Of a stretch of 64,000 bases of DNA, positions 16,915 through 24,770 are shown one piece after another. Source of the stretch: R-RK-3 sp963842775. GTDB taxonomy: Bacteria > Pseudomonadota > Alphaproteobacteria > Rhizobiales > Rhodomicrobiaceae. A program made the translations under genes and the position numbers. Numbering within the stretch: the first letter of the stretch is position 1; every line of letters starts with the position of its first letter. The DNA lies in NCBI GenBank assembly GCA_963842775.1, contig CAWJHQ010000004.1, positions 124,001-188,000 of the forward strand, in the 5' to 3' direction. The notes below the pieces were generated by a model. It worked only from the letters and a program-made list of their open reading frames with translations, did not search any database and had not been told where the DNA came from.

Positions 16915-19731
16915 TTGGCAGATTCACCTAACGAAAAGAGCGGCGGCGAAACAGGCGGTCCCGATATCCGCCCGATCTCGATAACGCAGGAGATGAAGCG
17001 CTCCTACCTCGATTACGCGATGAGCGTGATCGTGGCGCGCGCGCTTCCGGACGTGCGCGACGGACTCAAGCCGGTGCATCGGCGCATCCTCTATTCGATG
17101 TACGACCAGGGCTATGAATGGAACAAGCCCTATCGCAAATCGGCCCGCATCGTCGGCGACGTCATCGGTAAATATCACCCGCATGGCGATCAGTCCGTTT
17201 ACGACGCACTCGTCCGCATGGCGCAGGATTTCTCCATGCGCCTGCTGCTCATCGACGGCCAGGGCAATTTCGGCTCGGTCGACGGCGACCCGCCCGCGGC
17301 GATGCGTTACACCGAGGTCCGCCTGCAGAAGGTCACCGGCAATATTCTGGACGACCTCGACAAGGATACGGTCGACTTCCAGGACAATTACGACAATTCC
17401 GAGCGCGAACCGGTGGTTATGCCGGCGCGCTTCCCCAATCTGCTCGTCAATGGCGCGGGCGGCATCGCCGTCGGCATGGCCACCAACATCCCGCCGCATA
17501 ATCTGGGCGAGGTCATCGACGCCTGCATCGCCTATCTCGACAATCCGGCGATCACCATCGAAGAGCTGATCGAGATCATTCCCGGCCCGGATTTTCCGAC
17601 GGGCGGGCTGATTCTCGGCCGCGCCGGCATTCGCGCCGCCTACCATAAGGCGCGCGGCTCCATCGTCATGCGCGGCCGTGTCAGCGTCGAGACCGTGCGC
17701 AAGGAGCGCGAGGCGCTCATCATCACCGAGATTCCCTATCAGGTGAACAAGGCGACGATGATCGAGCGCATTGCCGAACTCGTGCGCGAGAAGCGCATCG
17801 AGGGCATCTCGGACGTGCGCGACGAATCCGACCGGCAGGGCTATCGCGTCGTGGTCGAGCTGAAGCGCGATGCCGTCGCCGACGTGGTGCTCAACCAGCT
17901 CTACCGCTTCACCACGCTGCAAAGCTCCTTCGGCGCCAATATCGTCGCGCTGAACGGCGGTCGTCCGGAGCAGCTCAATCTCAAGGACATGATCCAGGCT
18001 TTCGCGCAATTCCGCGAAGTGGTCGTGTCACGCCGCACGAAATTTCTGCTGAACAAGGCGCGCGATCGCGCCCATGTGTTGGCAGGTCTGATGATCGCCG
18101 TCGCCAATATCGACGAAGTCATCCGGCTGATCCGCAGCGCGCCCGATCCGACGACCGCCAGGGACGAGTTGATGGGCCGCGACTGGCCCGCCGCCGACGT
18201 CGCTCATTACATCATGCTGATCGACGATCCACGCCACCGCCTGAATGCCGACGGCACCTATCGCCTCTCGGAAACCCAGGCGCGCGCCATCCTCGATCTG
18301 CGTCTGCAGCGCCTGACCGCCCTCGGCCGCGAAGAGATCGGCGAGGAAATGCGCCAGCTCGGCGAGAGCATCAAGGACTATCTCGACATTCTGCGGTCCC
18401 GCGCCCGCATCGTCACCATCATCAAGGACGAGCTGATGGCCGTCCGCACCGAATTCGCGACGCCCCGCCGCACCGAGATCGTCGATGTCGAAGCCGATGT
18501 CGACGACGAGGATCTGATCCAGCGCGAGGATATGGTCGTCACGGTCAGCCATCGCGGCTATATCAAGCGCGTGCCGCTCTCCACCTACCGGGCGCAAAGG
18601 CGCGGCGGCAAGGGCCGCTCCGGCATGGCGACCCGCGACGAAGATTTCGTCACCCGGCTGTTCATCGCCAACACCCATACGCCGCTGCTGTTCTTCTCCT
18701 CGCGCGGCATGGTCTACAAGATGAAGGTGTGGCGTCTGCCGCTGGCCGCGCCGCAAGCCCGGGGCAAGGCGCTGATCAATCTGCTGCCGCTGCAGCAGGA
18801 TGAGTCGATCACCACCATCATGCCGCTGCCGGAAGACGAAACCACCTGGGCCAGCCTCAATGTGATGTTCGCCACTTCCGCCGGCGGCGTGCGCCGCAAC
18901 GACCTCTCCGATTTCGTCGAGGTGCGCCAGAACGGCAAGATCGCGATGAAGCTGGATGAGGGCACCCAGATCGTCGGCGTCGATATCTGCACCGAGAACG
19001 ACAATGTACTGCTGACGACGGCGGGCGGACAGGCGATCCGTTTCCCCGTCGGCGATGTGCGCGTGTTCAAGGGGCGCGAGTCCACAGGCGTGCGCGGCGT
19101 CCGGCTCGACACTGACGACCAGGTGATCTCCATGGCCATCCTGCGGCATGTCGAGGCCGTTCCCGCCGAGCGTGCCGCTTATGTCAAGCAGGCCAACGCC
19201 ATCCGCCGCGCCGCGACCGGCGACCGCCCTGCCCCCGAAGATGCCGACATGACGCCCGAGGAAGGCGCCGATGGCTCCGAAGGCGTGGAAGCCGCCGATC
19301 TGTCGCCTGAGCGTTACGCGGAACTCGGCGCATCGGAGCAGTTCGTGCTGACGGTTTCGGAAAACGGCTTCGGCAAGCGCACCAGCGCCTATGAATATCG
19401 CGTATCGGGCCGAGGCGGCAAAGGCATCATGGGCATGATCGTCAACAACCGGAACGGCAAGCTGATCGCCGCTTTCCCGGTCGAGGACAGCGACCAGATC
19501 ATGCTCGTCACCAATGGCGGCCAGATGATCCGCTGCCCCGTGGAAGGCATTTCCATCGTCGGCCGCTCCACGCAAGGCGTACGGATCTTCAACACGGGTG
19601 AGGGCGAGCACGTCGTTTCCGTGCGGCCGATTTCCGATGACGGAAACGGCAACGGGAATGGAAACGGCAATGGCAATGGCGAAGCCGGCGGTGATGGCGA
19701 CGGTGATGCCGCCGGAGATGCCGAGGCTTAA
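16915..19731 (+). CDS. gyrA: DNA gyrase subunit A
   Basis: 938 residues, intact. Breaks and rejoins DNA during supercoiling. The catalytic tyrosine is in AAMRYTEVRLQ; the quinolone-resistance region reads HPHGDQSVYDALVRMAQ, with Gln where E. coli has Ser83 and Asp kept at position 87. The GyrA box QRRGGKG needed for DNA wrapping is present in the C-terminal beta-pinwheel. An acidic/Gly insertion (about residues 765-800) and a Gly-Asn repeat tail at the C-terminus are extra. The start is a TTG at 16915 because no ATG precedes the conserved ITQEMKRSYLDYAMSVIV; start choice is therefore a little uncertain. Confidence 0.96.
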   Translation: MADSPNEKSGGETGGPDIRPISITQEMKRSYLDYAMSVIVARALPDVRDGLKPVHRRILYSMYDQGYEWNKPYRKSARIVGDVIGKYHPHGDQSVYDALVRMAQDFSMRLLLIDGQGNFGSVDGDPPAAMRYTEVRLQKVTGNILDDLDKDTVDFQDNYDNSEREPVVMPARFPNLLVNGAGGIAVGMATNIPPHNLGEVIDACIAYLDNPAITIEELIEIIPGPDFPTGGLILGRAGIRAAYHKARGSIVMRGRVSVETVRKEREALIITEIPYQVNKATMIERIAELVREKRIEGISDVRDESDRQGYRVVVELKRDAVADVVLNQLYRFTTLQSSFGANIVALNGGRPEQLNLKDMIQAFAQFREVVVSRRTKFLLNKARDRAHVLAGLMIAVANIDEVIRLIRSAPDPTTARDELMGRDWPAADVAHYIMLIDDPRHRLNADGTYRLSETQARAILDLRLQRLTALGREEIGEEMRQLGESIKDYLDILRSRARIVTIIKDELMAVRTEFATPRRTEIVDVEADVDDEDLIQREDMVVTVSHRGYIKRVPLSTYRAQRRGGKGRSGMATRDEDFVTRLFIANTHTPLLFFSSRGMVYKMKVWRLPLAAPQARGKALINLLPLQQDESITTIMPLPEDETTWASLNVMFATSAGGVRRNDLSDFVEVRQNGKIAMKLDEGTQIVGVDICTENDNVLLTTAGGQAIRFPVGDVRVFKGRESTGVRGVRLDTDDQVISMAILRHVEAVPAERAAYVKQANAIRRAATGDRPAPEDADMTPEEGADGSEGVEAADLSPERYAELGASEQFVLTVSENGFGKRTSAYEYRVSGRGGKGIMGMIVNNRNGKLIAAFPVEDSDQIMLVTNGGQMIRCPVEGISIVGRSTQGVRIFNTGEGEHVVSVRPISDDGNGNGNGNGNGNGEAGGDGDGDAAGDAEA

Positions 19732-19799
19732 GGGCCCTCAGTGCGCCAGATGCGCCGGCTTGGATTAAGTTCAGTCCCTAAACCTCTTTGAGAGCAGAC

Positions 19800-20422
19800 A
19801 TGTCGCTTCAGCTTTATCTCGCTTTCATCCTCGCCTGCTTCGTGCTGGCCATTACGCCCGGCCCGAACATGTCGCTGTTCATCGCCAATGGCGCCACGCA
19901 CGGCGTTCGCGCCGCGCTGCTGACGGTGATCGGCAGCTCCGTTGGCCTCAGCCTTCTGGTCGCCAGCCGCGGCCCTCGGCATGACGGCGTCGATGCGCTT
20001 TATGGCGGACTGGTTCGACATCATCCGCTGGGTCGGAGCGGCCTATCTGGTGTGGCTCGGCATCGGCCGCCTGCGCGCGGCGTGGCGCGGTTCGAACGAC
20101 GAGGCGGCTGCCGCTCCCGCACAGTGGCGGCCGCTGGTTCTGGCAGGGCGCGGCGGTGTCGCTGTCCAATCCAAAGGTGCTGCTGTTTCTCGGCGCCTTT
20201 TTCCCGCAATTCATCGACCCCGCGAACTCGGCCGGGCCGCAGTTGGCGCTGCTGGCCGTCACCTTCGTGCTCACCATCGCCGCGGTCGATTGCGTCGTGG
20301 CCTCCGCCGCCGGATCGGCACGCGCCTGGTTCACCGCGCAGCGCCGCCGCGTCGCGGAGGGCGTCAGCGGCATTCTCCTCGTTTGCGGCGGGCTTTGGCT
20401 TGCAGCCGCGCGCCGTGCGTAA
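19800..20422 (+). CDS. LysE/RhtB-family amino-acid exporter, two frameshifts
   Basis: Inner-membrane exporter of the LysE type. It begins MSLQLYLAFILACFVLAITP, followed by the family's GPN (TPGPNMSLFIANGATHG). The frame breaks near 19965-19968 (AGCCGCGG, one C extra, before AALGMTASMRFMADWF) and near 20130-20133 (GGCCGCTGG, one C extra, before WFWQGAAVSLSNPKVLLFLG). Joined, it has about 206 residues and five to six hydrophobic segments, as expected. Substrate unknown. It sits between gyrA and coaD, where related genomes often have no gene, so it may be a local insertion (inference). Confidence 0.82.
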
Positions 20423-20439
20423 TATCACCGCCGGGCCAT

Positions 20440-20546
20440 TTAGAGCATTTTCCAGCAAAGTGGACACCGGTTTGCGTCGCGAAAATGCGACCAAACAAAG
20501 AGATAGAGCCCCGTTCCGATTTGATCGGAACGGAAAAGGCTCTAAA
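20440..20546 (+). repeat. Interspersed palindromic intergenic element, class B, copy 1
   Basis: Begins TTAGAGCATTTTCCAGCAAA, continues with GTGGACACCGGTTTGCGTCG and GCGAAAATGCGACC, then AAACAAAGAGATAGAGC, and ends with an inverted GTTCCGATT/GATCGGAAC and GGCTCTAAA. Near-identical copies are at 24569-24653 (reverse) and 58487-58583. It fills most of the gap between the LysE-type gene and coaD. Confidence 0.85.
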
Positions 20547-20646
20547 GTCTTTGCCTGCGCATCGTTTTTTTGCGAGAACCGGGAAGATCATCCTCGCCCG
20601 CGAGGGGTTAGGTTTTTTCAAGAATGATGCTGAACGATTGGCGCCC

Positions 20647-21153
20647 ATGTCCCGCACCGTATTCTACGCTGGCAGCTTCGACCCCGTAACGCTCGGCCAT
20701 CTCGATCTGATCGAGCGGGCGGCGCGGCTTTTCGACCGCGTCGTTATCGGCGTCGGCGTGCATCACGGCAAGAAGCCGCTCTTCGACGATGCCGAACGCG
20801 TTTCGCTGCTGCGCGACGAAATTGCGCGCCTCGGCCTTGCCGGCGACACGGCCGAGGTCGTCACCTTCGACAATCTCGTCGTCGACGCGGCCCGCGCGCA
20901 CGGTGCGGCGGCCATCCTGCGCGGCATTCGCGACGCCACCGATTTCGATTATGAAATGCAGATGACCGGCATGAACGGCGCGCTCGCGCCCGGCCTGGAT
21001 ACGGTTTTCCTGCCCGCATCCGGGGCTTACCGGCACATTGCCGCCACTTTTGTCCGCCAGATCGCTCAGATGGGAGGCGACGTCACCGCCTTCGTGCCGC
21101 CCGCCGTCGCCGCTCGGCTCAAGGAAAAGCTCGCGCACACTCCCTCGGCCTGA
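20647..21153 (+). CDS. coaD: Phosphopantetheine adenylyltransferase
   Basis: 168 residues, normal. Penultimate step of coenzyme A synthesis, adding AMP to 4'-phosphopantetheine. The nucleotidyltransferase signature is FYAGSFDPVTLGHLDLIERA, with the HxGH-type TLGH motif. ILRGIRDATDFDYEMQM and YRHIAATFVRQIAQMGGDV are also typical. An in-frame extension upstream belongs to the broken exporter and repeat; the ATG at 20647 gives the family's usual start, MSRTVFYAGSF. Confidence 0.96.
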   Translation: MSRTVFYAGSFDPVTLGHLDLIERAARLFDRVVIGVGVHHGKKPLFDDAERVSLLRDEIARLGLAGDTAEVVTFDNLVVDAARAHGAAAILRGIRDATDFDYEMQMTGMNGALAPGLDTVFLPASGAYRHIAATFVRQIAQMGGDVTAFVPPAVAARLKEKLAHTPSA

Positions 21154-21186
21154 GAAACGATTTCCATTCACCGGAGTTTAGCTACG

Positions 21187-21723
21187 ATGATCCGCTTGTT
21201 GTTTGCCGTGCTGTCGATCTTCGCGCTCATATCGGCCCCCGCGAAGGCGGCGGATAAGAACACCCTTTATCTCGACTTGAAAGGCGGACGCGTGACGATC
21301 CAGCTCCGCCCCGATCTCGCGCCCAAACATGTCGAGCGCATCAAGAAGCTGACCAAGGATGGCTTTTACAACGGACTGAAATTCCACCGTGTCATCACCG
21401 GCTTCATGGCCCAGACCGGCGACCCGACCGGCACCGGCACCGGCGGTTCGAGCCTTCCCGATCTGCCCGCCGAGTTCACCGACACGCAGTTCAAGCGCGG
21501 CACGCTGGGCGCCGCCCGCACCAATAATCCGAACACCGCCAACAGCCAGTTCTTCATCGTTTTGGAGGCCTCGCCGCATCTGAACGGCAAATATACGCTG
21601 TTCGGCGAAGTCACCGGCGGCATGGAGCACGTCGACCGCATAAAGAAGGGCAACGACGGCAGCGGACAAGTCTTCAACCCCGATACCATCGTCAAGATGC
21701 AGCTTGCATCGGACGCAAAATAG
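21187..21723 (+). CDS. Periplasmic cyclophilin-type peptidyl-prolyl isomerase
   Basis: 178 residues. A signal peptide (MIRLLFAVLSIFALISAPAKA) sends it to the periplasm. The cyclophilin domain has FYNGLKFHRVITGFMAQTGD and NTANSQFFIVLEA, which carry the active-site Arg, Phe, Met and Gln. It helps proline isomerisation in exported proteins. It lies 33 bases after coaD and 38 bases before a cytoplasmic paralogue, suggesting an operon and an old tandem duplication. Confidence 0.93.
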   Translation: MIRLLFAVLSIFALISAPAKAADKNTLYLDLKGGRVTIQLRPDLAPKHVERIKKLTKDGFYNGLKFHRVITGFMAQTGDPTGTGTGGSSLPDLPAEFTDTQFKRGTLGAARTNNPNTANSQFFIVLEASPHLNGKYTLFGEVTGGMEHVDRIKKGNDGSGQVFNPDTIVKMQLASDAK

Positions 21724-21761
21724 CGGCACGCGCCGCCACGAACCAAGAAAAGGAGCCAGCC

Positions 21762-22236
21762 ATGGCGACAATCAACGATCCGGAAAACACCCTCATCATG
21801 GACATGACGCATGGTCGCGTTCTCATTCAGATGATGCCGAACGTCGCGCCGCAGCACGTCGCCCGCATCAAGGAACTTGCGCGGGAAGGGTTCTATGACG
21901 GCGCCGTTTTCCACCGGGTGATCGATGGATTCATGGCGCAAACGGGCGACCCGACCGGCACGGGCATGGGCGGCTCCGGCAAAAAGCTGAAGGCTGAGTT
22001 CAACACGACGCCGCATGAGCGCGGGGTCGTTTCCATGGCGCGCTCGCAGGACCCCAATAGCGGCGACAGCCAGTTCTTCATCTGCTTCGACGACGCCACC
22101 TTCCTCGACCGTCAATATACCGCCTGGGGCCGCGTCATCGACGGCATGGAGAATGTCGACAAGATCAAGCGCGGCGAGCCGGTGAGCAATCCCGACCAGA
22201 TCAAGACGCTTGCGCGTCGCCGCCGACGCCGCCTGA
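21762..22236 (+). CDS. ppiB: Cytoplasmic cyclophilin-type peptidyl-prolyl isomerase, C-terminal frameshift
   Basis: About 157 residues, no signal peptide. Active-site stretches FYDGAVFHRVIDGFMAQTGD and NSGDSQFFICFDD are present. Near 22209-22212 the sequence ACGCTTGCGCG has one T too many; ACGCTGCGCG gives the natural ending LRVAADAA and a TGA at 22234-22236, just before queA. Without this correction the frame runs on into queA with an unlikely Arg-rich tail. AAAGGAG upstream is a good ribosome site. Confidence 0.9.
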
Positions 22237-22254
22237 ACCGGCGCGCGCCGCCCG

Positions 22255-23329
22255 ATGCGCGTCGACCGATTCGATTTCGAGCTGCCTGAAGACAGGATCG
22301 CGCTGCGTCCCGCACAGCCCCGCGAAGCGGCGCGTCTTCTCGCCGTCGAGCCGGGCGGTGCACCGGAATTGGCGGATCGGCACATTGTCGATCTGCCCGT
22401 CGCTGCTTCGCGCGGGCGATATGCTCGTCTTCAACAATACAAGCGTATTGCCGGCGCAGCTTGACGGCTTGCGGCATGGGCGGGAGGGCACCGCGGCCCG
22501 CATTGGCGTGACGCTGCACAAGCGGCTTTCCGCGTTGGAATGGCGAGCCTTTGCACGTCCTGCGCGGAAGCTCTCGGCGGGCGACCGGATCGTCTTCGGT
22601 GATGGTTTTGCCGCTTCCGTGCGCGACAAGGGCGAAGGCGGCGAGATCGGGCTCGTGTTCGAGACCGGCGGGCGCACCTTCGAGGAATGCCTCGCAGAGC
22701 ATGGCCGAATGCCGCTGCCGCCCTATATCGCATCGCGCCGCGCCGCCGATAGCCGGGATGCAGAGGATTATCAAACGATGTTCGCGGCCGAACCGGGCGC
22801 GGTCGCCGCGCCTACCGCCGGGCTGCATTTCACCGCAGCGCTCATGCAAAAGCTAAGCGCGGCGGGCGTCGGCGCCGTATTTCTGACGCTGCATGTCGGG
22901 GCGGGCACCTTCCTTCCGGTGAAGGCGGAGGACACGGCCGATCACCGCATGCACGCGGAATGGGGCGAAATCTCCGCCACCGCCGCCGAGCAGCTCAATC
23001 GAACCCGCGCGAGCGGCGGCCGCATCATCGCCGTCGGCACGACATCGCTGCGCCTGCTCGAAAGCGCTGCCTCCGACGATGGCACCGTCCACCCTTTCAG
23101 CGGCGACACTGCGATCTTCATCACACCGGGCTACCGCTTCAAGGCCGCCGATCTGCTGATCACCAATTTCCATTTGCCGCGATCCACCCTATTCATGCTG
23201 GTCTCGGCATTTTCGGGATTGGAAACCATGCAACGCGCCTACGCCCATGCCATCGAGATGGGTTACCGCTTCTATTCCTATGGCGATGCATGCCTGCTTG
23301 CGCCGCAATCCGGCGCGGCCCGCGCATGA
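22255..23329 (+). CDS. queA: S-adenosylmethionine:tRNA ribosyltransferase-isomerase, one frameshift
   Basis: Builds the epoxyqueuosine ring on tRNA from SAM. It starts MRVDRFDFELPEDRIALRPA; the conserved FNNTSVLPAQL, GAVAAPTAGLHFT, TLHVGAGTFLPVKAED, GTTSLRLLES and NFHLPRSTLFMLVSAF follow. The frame breaks near 22395-22398 (CTGCCCGTCG instead of CTGCCGTCG, one extra C) between IVDLP and SLLRAGDMLVFNN. Joined length is about 357 residues, as expected. Its stop overlaps the tgt start as ATGA. Confidence 0.93.
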
Positions 23330-24492
23330 CAAACCCATTCGCCTTCACCCTCAAAGCGCAGGACGGCGGCGCGCGCCTTGGCGAGATCGCGACCTCGCGC
23401 GGCACCATCCGCACGCCTGCCTTCATGCCGGTCGGAACGGCGGCGACCGTCAAGGCGATGTTCACCGACAGCGTCAAGGCGACCGGCGCCGACATCATCC
23501 TCGGCAATACCTACCATCTGATGCTGCGGCCGGGAGCCGAGCGAGTCGCGCGCCTCGGCGGGTTGCATAAATTCATGAACTGGTCCGGCCCGATCCTCAC
23601 CGATAGCGGCGGTTTTCAGGTGATGTCGCTGGCGCAGCTTCGCAAAATCTCCGAGGAGGGCGTCACCTTCCAATCGCATATTGATGGCTCAAGCCATCAT
23701 CTGACGCCGGAGCGCTCGATCGAGATCCAGACGCTGCTTGGCGCCGACATCCAGATGCAGTTCGACGAATGCACGCCCTTCCCCGCCGCGTTTGAGGATG
23801 CGCGCGCCTCCATGGAGCTGTCGCTGCGCTGGGCCGAGAGGTCGCGTGCCGCCTTCGAACGGATGGCGGGCGTGCATCAGGCGCTGTTCGGCATCGTGCA
23901 GGGTAGCACCTACCCCGATCTGCGCGCCCGCTCCGCCGAAGCGCTGACGGCAATGGACTTTCCCGGCTATGCCATTGGCGGGCTGGCGGTGGGCGAAGGC
24001 CAAGCCGCAATGCTGGCCATCCTGGATTCCACCGCGCCGTTGCTGCCAGCGGGCAAGCCGCGCTATCTGATGGGCGTTGGAACACCCGCCGATATCGTCG
24101 CCGCGGTGGCACGCGGCATCGACATGTTCGACTGCGTGATGCCGACCCGGTCCGGCCGGCACGGTCAGGCTTTCACCTGGGAGGGGAAGCTCAATTTGCG
24201 CAACGCCGCGTTCGCCGAAGACCCGCGTCCGCTGGATGCGGAGAGCACCTGCCCAGCCGCCCGCGACTATTCACGCGCCTATCTGCATCACCTGTTCAAG
24301 GCGGGGGAAATTCTGGGCGCCATGCTGCTGAGCTGGGCGAACATTCATTTCTATCAGTCGCTCATGGCGGAGGCACGCCGAGCCATTGCCGAGACACGCT
24401 TCACCGAATTCGCGATGAAGGTCGCCGCCGCGTATCCTAATACGGCGAGCAACGCTCGCGAGAATGACCAGAGCGGTCCCTCTGAGCGTTAA
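23326..24492 (+). CDS. tgt: Queuine tRNA-ribosyltransferase, apparent loss of the zinc site
   Basis: 388 residues; exchanges guanine 34 for preQ1 in tRNAs. It is intact, with the general-acid Asp region in LTDSGGFQVMSL, GYAIGGLAVGEG, and the nucleophile Asp in GIDMFDCVMPTRSGRHG. The usual zinc motif CxCxxC...H is not there: the matching stretch reads ESTCPAARDYSRAYLHHL and later LSWANIHFYQ, so by my alignment only one of four ligands remains. No frameshift is seen nearby. The start at 23326 overlaps queA (ATGA), giving MTNPFAFTLKAQDGG. Confidence 0.95.
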   Translation: MTNPFAFTLKAQDGGARLGEIATSRGTIRTPAFMPVGTAATVKAMFTDSVKATGADIILGNTYHLMLRPGAERVARLGGLHKFMNWSGPILTDSGGFQVMSLAQLRKISEEGVTFQSHIDGSSHHLTPERSIEIQTLLGADIQMQFDECTPFPAAFEDARASMELSLRWAERSRAAFERMAGVHQALFGIVQGSTYPDLRARSAEALTAMDFPGYAIGGLAVGEGQAAMLAILDSTAPLLPAGKPRYLMGVGTPADIVAAVARGIDMFDCVMPTRSGRHGQAFTWEGKLNLRNAAFAEDPRPLDAESTCPAARDYSRAYLHHLFKAGEILGAMLLSWANIHFYQSLMAEARRAIAETRFTEFAMKVAAAYPNTASNARENDQSGPSER

Positions 24493-24568
24493 AACTCCAC
24501 TCTCATGGAAATTGGGACGGCGCAGAATTTGTAGCCGTATCGGCTCGACCACGGGACCGAGTTGCCAT

Positions 24569-24653
24569 AGAGCCCCGTTCGGGGCTCTATCTCTTTGTTT
24601 GGTCGCATTTTCGCGACGCAAACCGGTGTCCACTTTACTGGAAAATGCTCTAA
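24569..24653 (-). repeat. Interspersed palindromic intergenic element, class B, copy 2
   Basis: Reverse-oriented copy of the 20440 element: TTAGAGCATTTTCCAGTAAA through AAACAAAGAGATAGAGC, ending with AGAGCCCCG/CGGGGCTCT. It lies between converging tgt and the 7TM-DISM protein and may also work as their terminator hairpin (inference). Confidence 0.85.
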
Positions 24654-24770
24654 GTGCCGGACATTTTGCCAGCGTTCAGCAGCCGCTAAACCGGTTTTGC
24701 AGCGCGGCGGCGGCGCTCGCGGAGCATCTCATCCTGGCGATAGTCACCGGTGAGATCCGGATTCATGCCG

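Noticed and set aside
18028..19611. A 527-residue open frame on the minus strand opposite gyrA
   Set aside because: It lies wholly inside the well-conserved gyrA and has the His/Ala/Gly/Asp-rich make-up of a GC-rich antisense shadow.
24569..24653. An insertion sequence or small transposon
   Set aside because: No transposase, no target duplication that I could see, and the same sequence recurs as a short hairpin element at gene ends.
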